Shown here piece after piece: positions 1 through 10,090 of a stretch of 64,000 bases of DNA. The notes under the pieces are model-generated. The model saw only the letters and a list, made by a program, of their open reading frames with translations. It was not told the DNA's origin and ran no database searches. Positions within the stretch are counted from its first letter, which is position 1. Each line of letters starts with the position of its first letter. Source of the stretch: Campanula takesimana (Eukaryota; Streptophyta; Magnoliopsida; Asterales; Campanulaceae); contig JAOWBW010001050.1 in NCBI GenBank assembly GCA_026119855.1, positions 62,001 to 126,000 of the forward strand, written 5' to 3'. The translations under genes and the position numbers were made by a program.

Positions 1-1842
1 GAAATTCATTAGACTTTCAATCAAGTCCATAGTGACCTTCTTTACTGATCTATGAAAATGAGCATTGAGAGGGCTGACAGCAGGAGCCTCATCATCGTTG
101 TATGGCAGCAAATCTTCATCATTTTCAAGTCTTCCAATCTGATAAGGATCAAACTCTGTGAATTGGGAGAGCTGATTGAAAGTTCTGGCATAAATGATCC
201 ACACATCTTGAACCATCAAGTCTTGTCTGATTCGATCTTGAAAGAGATAGACTTGGTTCCAGTGTAGTGGTAGAAAGTCAAAATAGCAACCAAAATTGAG
301 CTTCAGTTCAGCCTCTTTCAACTGCTTGAACTTAGAGAGAGGGAAGAACTTCTCATTCCACATATCAGTGTGAATGTTCAAACTCCGGTAATCAACATAA
401 TCAGAAGTTTTTCCAGATGGCACGGTATCCTTCATTTCTTCATGAAATTGAAGAAGACGACGAATGAAGGGAGGCAGATGATCAATCGGAAAGACCCATT
501 TCTTGTTCAAGACCTTGTTGGTGAAGGACCAAGGATTCTTGTAGAAGGTGTGGAAGGTGGGATTCCTAATGGGTGCACATTTCCTTGAAGTCTGAGACTT
601 CAGCTTTTCAATAACATCTTCAATACTTTTGCCATCAGCAAAGTCATAAGTGAATTCTTCAGAAGGAACTTCAACTTTGACAATAGGATCGGCAGTAAGA
701 GAAGCACCGGCAAGATGAGAAGGCGCAAATCTAATCAGCTTGGCTCTTGGATCAGCAGAAGGAATGGGAGCAGAAGGAACTTCGTCGGCAACTTGCTTCT
801 CCATCGGTAAGATCATCTTATCAGCAACTTGAGTAGACTTCTTCATCGGCAAGTCTGGTTTGTCGGCAACCTTTGCCTTCTTTGACACCACTTTGTCAGC
901 AACCTTCATCAATTTTCTTTTCTTTGGAGCACCAGGAGTAGAATCGGCAAGAATTCTATCGGTTGAAGGAGCAGGAGTATAGACTGCTGATTGGGAAGCA
1001 ACTAAAGGAATTTTCTTGGCTCTTTTCTTCTTTGGAGCGACAGCAGCAGCAGGAGCATCAGCAGGAGTAATAGCACTAGAAGCATTCTTTGCTATTCTCT
1101 GCCAATCTTTAGCATTATAAGACTTTAGCTTGCTGAAGGCAATGCTGGAAGGAAAACGATCTGCAGCTACTATGTTTAAATTTCTCCTTAAGATCATGTT
1201 GATTAATAGATAATGGCAACCTTTCCCAGGATTGGGTTTGTTCTTCAGCCTATCAGAAGACCATTTATCAGCAGTAGTGGCAATGACCCTGAATATGTAG
1301 GCACACCAGTTGAACTCAATCTGCAGAACAATGGCGGCCATAGCTTCAAACTGAACGTCAGTGACATTGCTATGAGATCCAGATCGGCAGATAAGACATC
1401 TATCAACTATCTCAGCCAAAGCATAGTACCGGCGTGGATAATGAATCTTCAGATGACTGGTGCTACTGAGTCTTGGACCAGCTCCTCTCATGATAACCCA
1501 AGCCCTATCCAATTCCTTATCATCAACTAAAGCACTCAACCCTTCATTCCCAAGAGAGGGAAAAACTTCAGAAATAGAAGAGGGAGTAAGAGAGACTTGC
1601 ACGCCCAAAACAGAGGAGTTGATGGAGACGATGACTGAGGAGTCAGCACGAGAGCGGACAACAGAGGAGTTTGAGAAGAATTCTTTGACGAGATCCAAGA
1701 ACACTGAATTAACTCCAGATGGAGTGATGAATGAGTCGAGCAGGGACCCAATAAGAAGATTCTTCAAGAAAACCCCGTCGGCTTCATCGTTGAAGTAGTC
1801 GGAGTCAACATAGCCTCCGTAGATATCTTTTTCGCCGGACAT
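1..1842 (-). CDS. Sirevirus 3' accessory ('env-like') ORF, open at left edge
   Basis: The frame from the ATG at 1842-1840 stays open for 614 codons to base 1 and has no stop in the window. It lies 3' of copia pol, the position of the 'env-like' ORF of Sireviruses. The predicted protein has no obvious signal peptide or membrane segment in the visible part. The N-terminal third (about residues 25-190) resembles, by eye, the putative plant transposon protein domain seen in such ORFs. Around residues 255-330 there is a low-complexity Ala/Pro/Lys linker with SV40-like basic motifs (PKKKRAKK near 270-277, PKKRK near 306-310) and repeated V-A-D-K units. A nuclear protein is therefore as plausible as an envelope. 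The C-terminal half is Phe/Tyr/Leu-rich and unassigned. The start is supported by a leader with a TATA-like box and a consensus intron ending just before the ATG. Confidence 0.75.
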   Translation of the reverse strand, partial: MSGEKDIYGGYVDSDYFNDEADGVFLKNLLIGSLLDSFITPSGVNSVFLDLVKEFFSNSSVVRSRADSSVIVSINSSVLGVQVSLTPSSISEVFPSLGNEGLSALVDDKELDRAWVIMRGAGPRLSSTSHLKIHYPRRYYALAEIVDRCLICRSGSHSNVTDVQFEAMAAIVLQIEFNWCAYIFRVIATTADKWSSDRLKNKPNPGKGCHYLLINMILRRNLNIVAADRFPSSIAFSKLKSYNAKDWQRIAKNASSAITPADAPAAAVAPKKKRAKKIPLVASQSAVYTPAPSTDRILADSTPGAPKKRKLMKVADKVVSKKAKVADKPDLPMKKSTQVADKMILPMEKQVADEVPSAPIPSADPRAKLIRFAPSHLAGASLTADPIVKVEVPSEEFTYDFADGKSIEDVIEKLKSQTSRKCAPIRNPTFHTFYKNPWSFTNKVLNKKWVFPIDHLPPFIRRLLQFHEEMKDTVPSGKTSDYVDYRSLNIHTDMWNEKFFPLSKFKQLKEAELKLNFGCYFDFLPLHWNQVYLFQDRIRQDLMVQDVWIIYARTFNQLSQFTEFDPYQIGRLENDEDLLPYNDDEAPAVSPLNAHFHRSVKKVTMDLIESLMNF

Positions 1843-1845
1843 TTT

Positions 1846-1941
1846 CTGCAATATTACTCAAACAACTCACAATGTTAGAAACAAAGACAAATCAAACCAT
1901 GAATGATTAGAAATGAGCAAATTTTAAACATTAACACTTAC
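1846..1941 (-). other. Candidate 5'-UTR intron of the E1 accessory gene
   Basis: On the minus strand a consensus donor (CTG|GTAAGT) begins at 1941. A pyrimidine-flanked acceptor (TTGCAG|AAAATG) ends at 1846, four bases before the accessory ATG. The 96-bp interval is T-rich. Upstream (1942-2050) is a CT-rich leader. This would make the accessory gene a separately transcribed, spliced unit. No transcript evidence is available. Confidence 0.5.
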
Positions 1942-2058
1942 CAGATTTAGAAGATATAAGCAAATAAAACAGTGATTCAATAAACTGGTTAGAGGAGCGA
2001 GAGAGATAGAGTAGAGAAGAAAAATGGCGAAGAAAGCTTAAAGGAATTTTGAAAGGCA

Positions 2059-2065
2059 TTATATA
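2059..2065 (-). promoter_or_regulatory. TATA-like box of the E1 accessory gene
   Basis: TATATAA on the minus strand about 220 bp upstream of the accessory ATG, followed by a CT-rich leader. The 1943-2642 spacer between the pol stop and this leader holds no ORF of note. Confidence 0.4.
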
Positions 2066-2428
2066 TGTTATGGGGGAGAGAGAGAATATGAGAGGACAAG
2101 GAATAATGAGAAGTAACTGTACTTATAACCTCGGAGAACGTGCGCACGCAAAATTTAATGCGCACACAAAACGGTGAGAGATGAACAGTTAAAAGAAAGA
2201 GAGAGAAAGGGTAAATTAGTCAAAATTAATAAGATAAGTGATGATGACCTGTCACCTTGCTGATGTATCACATTAAATGGAATACATCTTGACACAATTT
2301 TGGGTAAGAAAAGTACACACACGTGTCAGGTAGATGGTGTGACCGATGTACCTTTGATTTGATTGCTTACGTCATGTGTCAGGAATCTTATCTTTTTGCA
2401 GAGACGTGCAGATTTGATACTTTTTAAA

Positions 2429-2612
2429 TATCGGCAAGATAGTTTGAATCGGCAAGATAATTTAGTCGGCAAGATATTATGATCGGCATGATGTTGTCAG
2501 CAATATTTTGTCGGCAATATAATTTGGTCGGCACGATTTTCACATTTGCTGATGAGATTGGCAAAATAATTTGGCCGGCAAGATTTTCATACTTACTGAT
2601 GAGATCGGCAAG
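2429..2612. promoter_or_regulatory. TCGGCAA motif array between pol and accessory gene (E1)
   Basis: About ten copies of (G)ATCGGCAAGAT-like words, many 14-18 bp apart (starts near 2431, 2449, 2466, 2483, 2497, 2511, 2528). The same core is the palindromic repeat of the E1 LTR (7711-7830). The array lies about 360 bp upstream of the accessory TATA-like box. The LTR array is about 330 bp upstream of the LTR TATA box. Confidence 0.7.
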
Positions 2613-2642
2613 AGTAGCACAATAGGTAGAGTTAGCACAGTT

Positions 2643-5600
2643 TTAACCATAGAAATCAATCATACCTAGTTCACCTCTTAGGAATTCAAATCTTTTCTGG
2701 TCTAAGGGTTTTGTCAGTATGTCTACTCTTTGGTAATCGGTATGAAATTTGAGCAGCACCACGTTCCCTTTTTCAACATGTTCCTTCAGAAAGTGATACT
2801 TGATGTCTATGTGCTTGGTTTTGGAGTGCATGACCGGGTTGTTTGAAACTGAGATTGCTGATTTGTTGTCACAATAAATGGGACAAATTTGAGATGGAAC
2901 TTCATAGTCAACAAGCTGCTGCTTCATCCACAGGATCTGTGAACAGCAACTGCCGGCAGCTATGTACTCAGCTTCAGTAGTAGAAGTGGAAATTGATGCT
3001 TGTTTCTTACAGGACCAAGACACCAGTCTATCACCAAGAAATTGGCAAGTTCCACTAGTACTCTTTCTCGTTACCCTGCAAGCTGCAAAGTCTGCATCTG
3101 AATAACCTATTAGATTGAAAGATGAATCTCTAGCATACCATAATCCAAGGTTAGCAGTGCCACAAAGATATTTAATAATACATTTTACAGCCTGCAGATG
3201 GGATTCCCTAGGGTCAGCTTGAAACCTGGCATAAACACAAACAGCAAACATAATATCTGGTCTACTGGCAGTAAGATAGAGGAGTGAGCCGATCATACCT
3301 CGGTAGACAGTCATGTCTACTTTCTTACCAGACTCATCCTTATCTAAATGAATGTTAGTGCCCATAGGTGTGCTTTGAGAGTGAGCATTGTCAAAGCCAA
3401 ACTTCTTGATTAATTCTTTTGCATACTTAGCTTGACTGATGAATATTCCCTCATTGGATTGCTTGACTTGAAGTCCAAGGAAATATGTTAGTTCACCCAT
3501 CATGCTCATCTCGAACTTTCTCTGCATTAGCTTCTCAAATCTCTTGTAAAGTGATTCATTAGTGGAACCAAAAATAATATCATCGACATATATTTGAACA
3601 AACAATGAATGACCCTTATGCTTGGCAACAAATAAAGTAGTATCGATTTTACCTCGAGTGAAGCCTAAGCCATCGCTAAGTAAAAACTTAGATAGGGTTT
3701 CATACCATGCTCTTGGAGCTTGCTTAAGGCCATAAAGAGCTTTCTTCAATCGGTAGACATGATCAGGCTTCTTGGAGTCCTCAAAACCTGGTGGTTGTTC
3801 AACAAAAACTAGTTCTTGGAGTTCTCCATTCAGGAAGGCACTTTTCACGTCCATTTGATATAGCTTGAATTCTTTGAAGGTAGCATAGGCTAAGAAAAGT
3901 CTTATAGCTTCCAATCTTGCAACAGGAGCAAATGTCTCATCGTAGTCGATTCCTTCTTCTTGTCGGTAGCCTTTAGCAACTAGCCTTGATTTGTTTCTAA
4001 TGATTTTCCCAGCTTCATCCAATTTGTTCCTGTAAACCCACTTAGTACCAATAACTTGCTGAGAAGTTGGTCTTGGCACAAGTTCCCAAACTTTGCATCT
4101 TTCAAACTGATTTAGCTCCTCCTGCATAGCTTCCACCCAACCAGGATCAGCAAGAGCTTCTTCAGTCTTCTTTGGTTCTATATTGGAAACCATAGCAGAT
4201 GAGAAGAGACTCTCGGCGAATGCTCTACTAAGGTTTCTTGTCAATCTTGGTCCAAAGACATCACCAATCACATTTTCTAATAGATGATCACGAACTGTTC
4301 TAACCTCCCTTGGCACATCTTGTCTTACTGATTCTTGTTGTAAAGATTCTAGAGGAGGGTCAAGATCAGCAGGTGGAGTAGGAGAATTAGAATTTTGGGT
4401 GAGAGGTGGACTAGGTTGAGAGCTTGTTGGGAAGGGCCTTATAACAGAAATTGGTTGAGGGCTTGATCTGTTTTCAGAATGATCAGCAGAGTTTGCATCG
4501 GCAAACGGATTATAAAATTCATCAGCAGGTTCTGGTTGTGCCGATGAAGGAAAGTACGGAGCATCTGCTGATTCTTCTACTGAAATGACTGGATCAGCAG
4601 CTGGTACTTGATCTGCAGGGTTAATATTACTGGATTCACCTGTCTCATGAGCACTAGACACATTAGTACTATTTGGAGCCTTGTCAGACTCTAGCAAATC
4701 AAATTCATCAAAGGTTACATGAACAAATTCAACAATTTTCAAAAGTTTCTTATTGAAAACTCGAAAGGCCTTACTGTGTTTAGCGTATCCAACAAAGATT
4801 CCTTTATCAGCTTTTTCATCAAATTTACCTCTGTGCTCTTTACCGTTGTAAAGCACGTAACATTTGCAGCCGAATATTTTGAAGAATCCAATGTTGGGAA
4901 TTCTGCCTCTCCAGAGTTCATAAGGAGTCTTGTTATGGAATTTGTTGATGAGAGATCTGTTCTGAGTGAAGCAGGCGGTATTGATGGCTTCAGCCCAAAA
5001 ATATTTCGGCAGCCTGGCTTCAGCAATCATGGTCTTACCAACTTCAATGAGAGTTCTGTTCTTTCTCTCAACGAAACCATTTTGTTGTGGTGTATAGGCA
5101 GCTGAGAAGTTGTGGTCTATGCCATGATCATCACAGTACTGAGCAATACCATTGTTCTTGAATTCAGTGCCGTTGTCTGATCTCATACTGATGATATCGC
5201 TCTCCTTCTGGGTTTGTAGTAGTCTGAATAACTTGGTAGCAACGGCATAAGTGTCATCTTTGTGACTGAAGGTTTCTACCCAAGTATATCTAGAGAAATC
5301 ATCTACTACAACCAAGGTGTATCTACTTCCCCCAATACTTGCAGTGGTTGTGGGGCCAAATAGATCCATATGTAGCAATTGGAGGCACCTAGAAGTTGAC
5401 ATGCAGGGCTTGCTTCGGAAAGATGACTTATGTTGTTTTCCAAGCTGGCAGGCCTTGCATTTCTTTGCATGATCAGCAGACACTTGAGGTAGACCGGTTA
5501 CCAGATTTGATCCGGCAAGCTTGGATAGATACTTGAAGTTCAAGTGACTGAGTCTCTTGTGCCATAGCCATGAGTTCTCACTGATGTTCTTAGCTACAAA

Positions 5601-5876
5601 ACAAACATTAGCAACACCAGTAATAGCACTTAAGTCTACTGCATAAATGTTACCTTTTCTTTTGGCATTGAGAAGAGTTTCATTGGAAGCAATGTCTTTC
5701 ACATAGCAATTAAAAGTAGTAAATACACATTGCATTCCTTTATCACATAATTGTGATATTGAGAGAAGGTTGTGTTTCAGACCATCCACTAGAGAGACCT
5801 TCTGTGCAGTGACTGCACCTCTCTTGATGGTACCAATACCGATGATTTTTCCTTTGGCATTATCACCGAAAACCAC
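2643..5876 (-). CDS. Copia pol polyprotein (integrase, reverse transcriptase, RNase H)
   Basis: A 1,077-codon open frame. In order: GAG-pre-integrase/H2C2 zinc region (WHKRLSHLNF...CKACQLGKQH), integrase core with the D (MDLFGP), D (SDNGTEF) and E (QQNGFVERKN) motifs, a Ser/Pro/Ala-Asp-rich linker, RT with the copia signature WVEAMQEEL and catalytic YVDDIIFGS, and RNase H ending in FLRGELGM, as in Sireviruses. The listed start is a GTG. The true N-terminus continues from the gag-protease frame through a frame break near 5890, with the SGPP-like segment upstream in the same frame. No internal stops are seen, so the pol enzymes look intact. Linker codons are rich in GCTGAT/GCCGAT (Ala-Asp), matching the motif of this element. 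Confidence 0.92.
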   Translation of the reverse strand: MVFGDNAKGKIIGIGTIKRGAVTAQKVSLVDGLKHNLLSISQLCDKGMQCVFTTFNCYVKDIASNETLLNAKRKGNIYAVDLSAITGVANVCFVAKNISENSWLWHKRLSHLNFKYLSKLAGSNLVTGLPQVSADHAKKCKACQLGKQHKSSFRSKPCMSTSRCLQLLHMDLFGPTTTASIGGSRYTLVVVDDFSRYTWVETFSHKDDTYAVATKLFRLLQTQKESDIISMRSDNGTEFKNNGIAQYCDDHGIDHNFSAAYTPQQNGFVERKNRTLIEVGKTMIAEARLPKYFWAEAINTACFTQNRSLINKFHNKTPYELWRGRIPNIGFFKIFGCKCYVLYNGKEHRGKFDEKADKGIFVGYAKHSKAFRVFNKKLLKIVEFVHVTFDEFDLLESDKAPNSTNVSSAHETGESSNINPADQVPAADPVISVEESADAPYFPSSAQPEPADEFYNPFADANSADHSENRSSPQPISVIRPFPTSSQPSPPLTQNSNSPTPPADLDPPLESLQQESVRQDVPREVRTVRDHLLENVIGDVFGPRLTRNLSRAFAESLFSSAMVSNIEPKKTEEALADPGWVEAMQEELNQFERCKVWELVPRPTSQQVIGTKWVYRNKLDEAGKIIRNKSRLVAKGYRQEEGIDYDETFAPVARLEAIRLFLAYATFKEFKLYQMDVKSAFLNGELQELVFVEQPPGFEDSKKPDHVYRLKKALYGLKQAPRAWYETLSKFLLSDGLGFTRGKIDTTLFVAKHKGHSLFVQIYVDDIIFGSTNESLYKRFEKLMQRKFEMSMMGELTYFLGLQVKQSNEGIFISQAKYAKELIKKFGFDNAHSQSTPMGTNIHLDKDESGKKVDMTVYRGMIGSLLYLTASRPDIMFAVCVYARFQADPRESHLQAVKCIIKYLCGTANLGLWYARDSSFNLIGYSDADFAACRVTRKSTSGTCQFLGDRLVSWSCKKQASISTSTTEAEYIAAGSCCSQILWMKQQLVDYEVPSQICPIYCDNKSAISVSNNPVMHSKTKHIDIKYHFLKEHVEKGNVVLLKFHTDYQRVDILTKPLDQKRFEFLRGELGMIDFYG

Positions 5877-5893
5877 TGGGGGACCTGATGCTT

Positions 5894-6535
5894 CTAGTTA
5901 TCGGCAAGTAGATCTGCAAATCCTGTCATGTGTCTTGAACAGCCACTATCTAGAATCCACAAATCCTTGCTTGCACCAGTTGAGGCCATGAAGCATTCCT
6001 CGCAGAATCTGTCGCAGGCACTCCTTAGTGATTCACCATCTTGTTTCTTGAAGGATTCAAACTCAGCAATACAATCGTAGAGTCTGTTGTCCTTTACCTG
6101 CTCATCACCTTCAAAGTATGCAAGGAGCTTGTTCCAGCATTCTTGAGCCGTGGAGCACAAGTCAATGAGTTTGTATTGCTTGTCGTCCAAACCACAAGAA
6201 ATAATGTGGCATGCTTTTCCATCCAGGGTAGCTGAAAGTTTGTCGTCCTCAGTCCATTCCTCTCTTGGTTTCTCGACCAAGGTTTCTTCAATCTGAACAT
6301 AGGTTTCTTGTTCAGTGTCACGATCAGCATGTTGTGTCAGCGGAGTGGAGGGAATAGGTCTATAGATGGTTGAGACTTTTAAAGGAATGATTGGACCACC
6401 TTCTATGACCTTCATCAACCGATCATCGATTGAGTTCATATACTTTATCATTCGAGATTTCCAGACACCAAACTCGTTGACATTTAACAACGGTATGGTA
6501 GTGATGTTAAATGACTGCATGATTTTTCCTGCCAT
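5894..6535 (-). pseudogene. Copia gag joined to start of protease, CCHC knuckle missing
   Basis: 213 codons from the ATG at 6535. The N-terminal 170 residues look like a copia gag (UBN2-type, with W-x-R and a K-x-Q-x-x-L-I-D-L region). The frame then runs directly into the protease active site LDSGCSRHMTG near residues 190-203. No C-x2-C-x4-H-x4-C zinc knuckle is present between them, so an internal deletion has removed the nucleocapsid. A TAG ends the frame at 5896-5894, and pol continues in another frame 20 nt downstream. Capsid-protease function is probably impaired in this copy. Confidence 0.8.
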
Positions 6536-6586
6536 GGTATCGGCAATACAAGGTACAAAGCTTGGAAACTTCTTTCAAAATTCCAA

Positions 6587-6598
6587 GCTCTGATACCA
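6587..6598 (-). other. Primer-binding site, initiator-Met tRNA (E1)
   Basis: TGGTATCAGAGC on the minus strand, three bases inside the LTR end. This is the standard PBS of plant Ty1/copia elements and fixes the LTR boundary at 6601. Confidence 0.92.
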
Positions 6599-7374
6599 AT
6601 TGTTAGGCCCAATTGGTAGGAAAATAGGCTAGAGGGGGGGGGGTGAATAGCCTTTTTAAAACTTTTTCAATAAGAAACACTTTTAAATGCAAAGTCACTT
6701 ATCAGTTTGCAAACTATTATCAGTAAGCGCAGCGGGTAAAATATGACTTAGTTTTAACTCACACAAAATCAGTGAATAAAAGATTTTCAGAGCTTAGTTT
6801 AGACACAAAGTTGTTTCCAAAAGTTCAATGCAGTTTCAAGAGATTGGTCAAAGGAAATAATGATGAATCAGCAAGAACAATAATGATTTGCCGGTGATAG
6901 AGTTCAAACCGGCAAGGACACTAAGTAACAGATGACACAGAGATTTGGAGAGGTTCACAGTGTAAATACTGCTACGTCCTCTACCAAGTTTGGTCAGAAC
7001 TTGGATTTGGGTTAAGAGCACTATTAAATATCCCTAGTCTATTACAAGCACGTCTTTGCCGGATACAAAGACTAAATTCTAGAGATAGTTAATGAATCAT
7101 AAAACATATATCTGACCAAGTGTATTTGAGCGGCAAGTTCAAAAGAACTTGTCTCACTCAGGTGGGTGTGTGAAATACTCAAACAATGTATTCCTTAAAA
7201 TGATCTAGTTCGGGAATACTAACAATGTTGTTGAGTTTGTGCACAAGTGTATATCCTATTAAATGATCTAATGATTATCTGGACACGGAATGTTTGAGCT
7301 TCAATGAATGCTGGAAACAACCAACTCTCTTCAATGCACTAAAATCACCAACCTTCTTCAATGCACTGAGTCCT

Positions 7375-7384
7375 CTATTTATAG
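7375..7384 (-). promoter_or_regulatory. E1 LTR TATA box
   Basis: CTATAAATAG on the minus strand. It places the start of transcription near 7345-7350, with U3 being 7385-7965. Confidence 0.7.
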
Positions 7385-7710
7385 GAGGAGTTAATGTCTT
7401 AGCTTGTTGAAGAAGGATAACATTTGAATTTCCAGCTGGGTAGGTGAGGAGCATTTAATGCAGTATCCTTGGCATTAATGGAGAAGATACACGTGCCTTA
7501 AAAGTCTGATGGGTAAAGACCCCTTTGTCTCAACCGGTTACCTGCAAAAACAAGTAGAGACAGAGTATAGCTAAAAGTAGCTATGTGTCAGACGGCGCAG
7601 TAATCATTACAGAGCAGGTAAACTACTTTATAAAACAGTATGGAGACAATCAGCAAGGTTGACTTAAATGAAAGGATGTCACCTGACTGACAGTGCAGAC
7701 TGTCTATTAT

Positions 7711-7830
7711 ATCGGCATGTTGAGAATGGAGTTGATCGGCAACTTCTTTAATAAGTTGATCGGCAACTTGTGTAGCAAGTTGATCGGCAACTTGTCGCAT
7801 GTTAAGAATAGAGTTGATCGGCAACTTGTT
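7711..7830. promoter_or_regulatory. Palindromic GATCGGCAAC array in E1 LTR U3
   Basis: Five ATCGGC cores at 7711, 7735, 7759, 7783 and 7817, so the first four are exactly 24 bp apart. The full unit AAGTTGATCGGCAACTT is an inverted repeat with AAGTTG/CAACTT arms. Palindromic motif arrays in LTR cis regions are known for Sireviruses. The exact motif here is private to E1 in this window. Confidence 0.85.
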
Positions 7831-7990
7831 TACTGGTCTGCTGATTTGCTTCCTCTGCTGGTTTGTCTTGTTTTGAAGAGTTGTAATACACCTGTGCTGG
7901 TCACAAAGAATCCTAAAGGTACCTAAAAAGGTTCTAATAAAATTGGGGGATCCTAAGTGCAAACATGATTGGGATTCAGTAATTCTATGA

Positions 7991-9358
7991 TCTAGGAATC
8001 TATTTGAACAACAGTCTGAAACTGAAGAAGAGAAGGAACTGAAGCGCGCTAAAGAAGCCAGTAGACTAGAAGCGCAGAAGAAAAGGGATGAAGACTACAA
8101 GTTGAAACAGGCTGCTGAGTTATCAAAGTCTGAAAGGCGCAAAGGTACAGGGTCTAGCGCTGATGTACGCGTGCCTGCCACTAATGCGCCTCCTACTGTT
8201 CAAGCGCCTTCCACCACTCCTGGTACTCTATCTTCAGAACGTCAAAGTCTTAGAGACCAAATATCAACTGACTTGTTTGGTGAACTTAGTGAAGATACCG
8301 CTCAAGGGGAGCCAGATCCTTCAAGGCGCAAATCACCCTCTACTGCGCCCCAATCAAATCCTGAAGAACCCTCTTCCAGCGCAGAATATCTACCTTCTCC
8401 TCCTGCGCCCCGTACTTCTCCTATGCCCCCTCCTCCCATTCCTGACATGAGTGTTGTTATTTCACTGCTACAGCAACTCCAGCAAGGCCAAGCTCAGATG
8501 AATTCACAGTTAGAGCTTCATACTTCCATGCTTACTCAGCAAGCTGACGAGATTGCTGCCATTAAGGGGGAGATTGCGCGCATAGATGCGAATATCAAGG
8601 ACAAACATTTCCTTACTCCTCAATAATGGAATGACGCTATAGATCAGATGAATGCACTTTTTAAAGGTACTCTTGCCTCCCTTCATGAGCGCATAGATGG
8701 TGGCATCAAACTCATTGATGGCCAAGATTTCATTAACGCTATAAGGGAGGTAGAGTTGAATATAGCGGGTGATATAAGGAATTTGTTTGAGATGGTGCCT
8801 GGAGATAGCCAAAAACTGTTGAGTGTTGTTGATAAACTCAAAGAAGTTAAGGATGAGCTAGAAATCTTAGGCTTAACTGTTTATGGAGCTGATCCTGGCC
8901 CAGAACCCAAAGCTTCTGAAACTCATGCGCCTTCAGCTCCTGAAACTCCTGCGCCCTCTTCCAGCTCTGCTCCTGGCGCGCATATAGACATTAATTCACT
9001 GCTCTCAAAGATTGAAGTTTTGAAGGAATTAGTTGTCACTCACTTCATTGCCACGCATTCCAGTGCAGACAGGCACGCAGATAGAGTTTCCGCTGATATA
9101 CTTACTGCTCGAGCTGCTGTTGAAGCTAACTTCCAAGCCTTCACTGAAAACTTCTCACAACAGCAATCTATCACTCAGCGCACCATTGATGAGTATCAGA
9201 ACATCAATGTGGATCATTTGCACTATATTAGAGATGGTGTCACTGATACTCACGGTGTTGTAAACCGATGTCACCAGCTTTCCAAACAAATCCAGCGCTC
9301 CGTTTCAGAAATAGAAGAAGGATTGAAGGATTACGACGCGCCTCCTCCCAACCCTTAG
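7991..9358 (+). pseudogene. Sirevirus accessory ('env-like') ORF, C-terminal part with in-frame stops
   Basis: One frame runs from just after a TGA at 7988-7990 to the stop at 9358. It is broken once by TAA at 8624-8626; the codons on both sides are in the same register. The product is charged at its start (Glu/Lys/Arg coiled-coil-like), then a Pro/Ser/Ala-rich linker (about 8160-8440), then heptad-like helices with Gln/Leu (8450-8620) and further amphipathic helices to the end. No membrane segment or signal peptide is seen. Position before the PPT matches Sirevirus env-like ORFs. The codons GCGCCT/GCGCCC (Ala-Pro) recur and echo the GCGCC words of its LTR. The gene is non-functional as it stands and truncated at its 5' end by E1. 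Confidence 0.75.
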
Positions 9359-9867
9359 TTTTTTGATTTGTTTGTAAGTTGGAACTCTTTTTGTAATTAT
9401 AAACTTTTATTAGTGATTTAGTGCTTACATGTTTTAGCACCTTTTGTTTTTGTTCTATTGAATACTTGTACTCTGTAACTCTTACACCTTGAGTATTAAT
9501 GAGAACAAAACATCACTTTTGTTTCAAAACTTGTTCACTCAAACTTCTTGTTTGTAGAACATTGAATGTTGTTTAAAATCATATGCATCATATTTGAACT
9601 GCTTCATATTTCATGCATTGAGTTTAAACTTTGTTTAAACACATTTCATAACTAAAACTCATAAATCATTTTGAATGTGTTATAAACTGTCATTACTATC
9701 TTTCCATTTGTAATGCTTTATCTTTATTGGAATAGATTAGAAATCTATATCTTGGACTAGTGTGTGCATTAACTTGAGACATGATTTACCAATTTCATTT
9801 ATTTGGACATGTTATTATCAAGTATAATGTTTGTCCCTGATATAGTAGGTAATAGCATCAATCAAAT
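9359..9867 (+). other. E2 3' noncoding spacer
   Basis: AT-rich sequence between the accessory ORF stop and the polypurine tract. No ORF, repeat array or recognisable RNA is seen. Confidence 0.5.
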
Positions 9868-9877
9868 AGGGGGAGAT
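9868..9877 (+). other. Polypurine tract (E2)
   Basis: AGGGGGAGAT immediately before the TGTTGGG start of the 3' LTR; the usual plus-strand primer of plant copia elements. Confidence 0.85.
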
Positions 9878-10090
9878 TGTTGGGTATGCCCACTTATATC
9901 TCAGTTTCAATGTAATAGGATTGATTAGATTTGATTGATCCATCACCTAAATTTTATTTCATGGACTTTAGACCCACATGTAAGAAGTATTTATACTTCA
10001 TTTTTTAGGTTGTCCATTCTAATAGAATAGGCTTAGGAATAGGGCAAGAAGATCAAGATTCAAGAAAATCACACTTTGAGTTTGAGTCAC

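Larger units (their letters stand above)
1..7965 (-). mobile_element. E1: Sirevirus-type Ty1/copia retrotransposon, 3' end outside window
   Basis: Minus-strand copia element. Reading leftward it has a 5' LTR (6601-7965), an initiator-Met tRNA primer-binding site, a gag-protease remnant (6535-5894), pol in copia order protease-integrase-RT-RNase H (5876-2643), about 800 bp of spacer, then a long accessory ORF starting at 1842. An extra ORF 3' of pol is typical of the Sirevirus/SIRE lineage. The 3' LTR is off the left edge. It is inserted into E2, whose accessory ORF resumes at about 7966. The left TSD copy cannot be seen. Confidence 0.9.
6601..7965 (-). repeat. E1 5' LTR
   Basis: About 1365 bp. 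On the plus strand it begins TGTTAGGCCC next to the PBS and probably ends ...GCAAACA at 7965, so the LTR reads TGTTTGC...CCTAACA on the minus strand. Near the 3' end it has the C-run TATTCACCCCCCCC...TCTAG block, also found at the end of the E2 LTR and common in this copia group. The right boundary is inferred from the TG/CA rule and the resumption of the E2 sequence. The second LTR is outside the window. Confidence 0.8.

Noticed and set aside
1..9358. Calling the Sirevirus 3' ORFs true envelope genes
   Set aside because: No signal peptide, membrane anchor or cleavage pattern visible; E1 has nuclear-type motifs. Kept as accessory or 'env-like' by position only.
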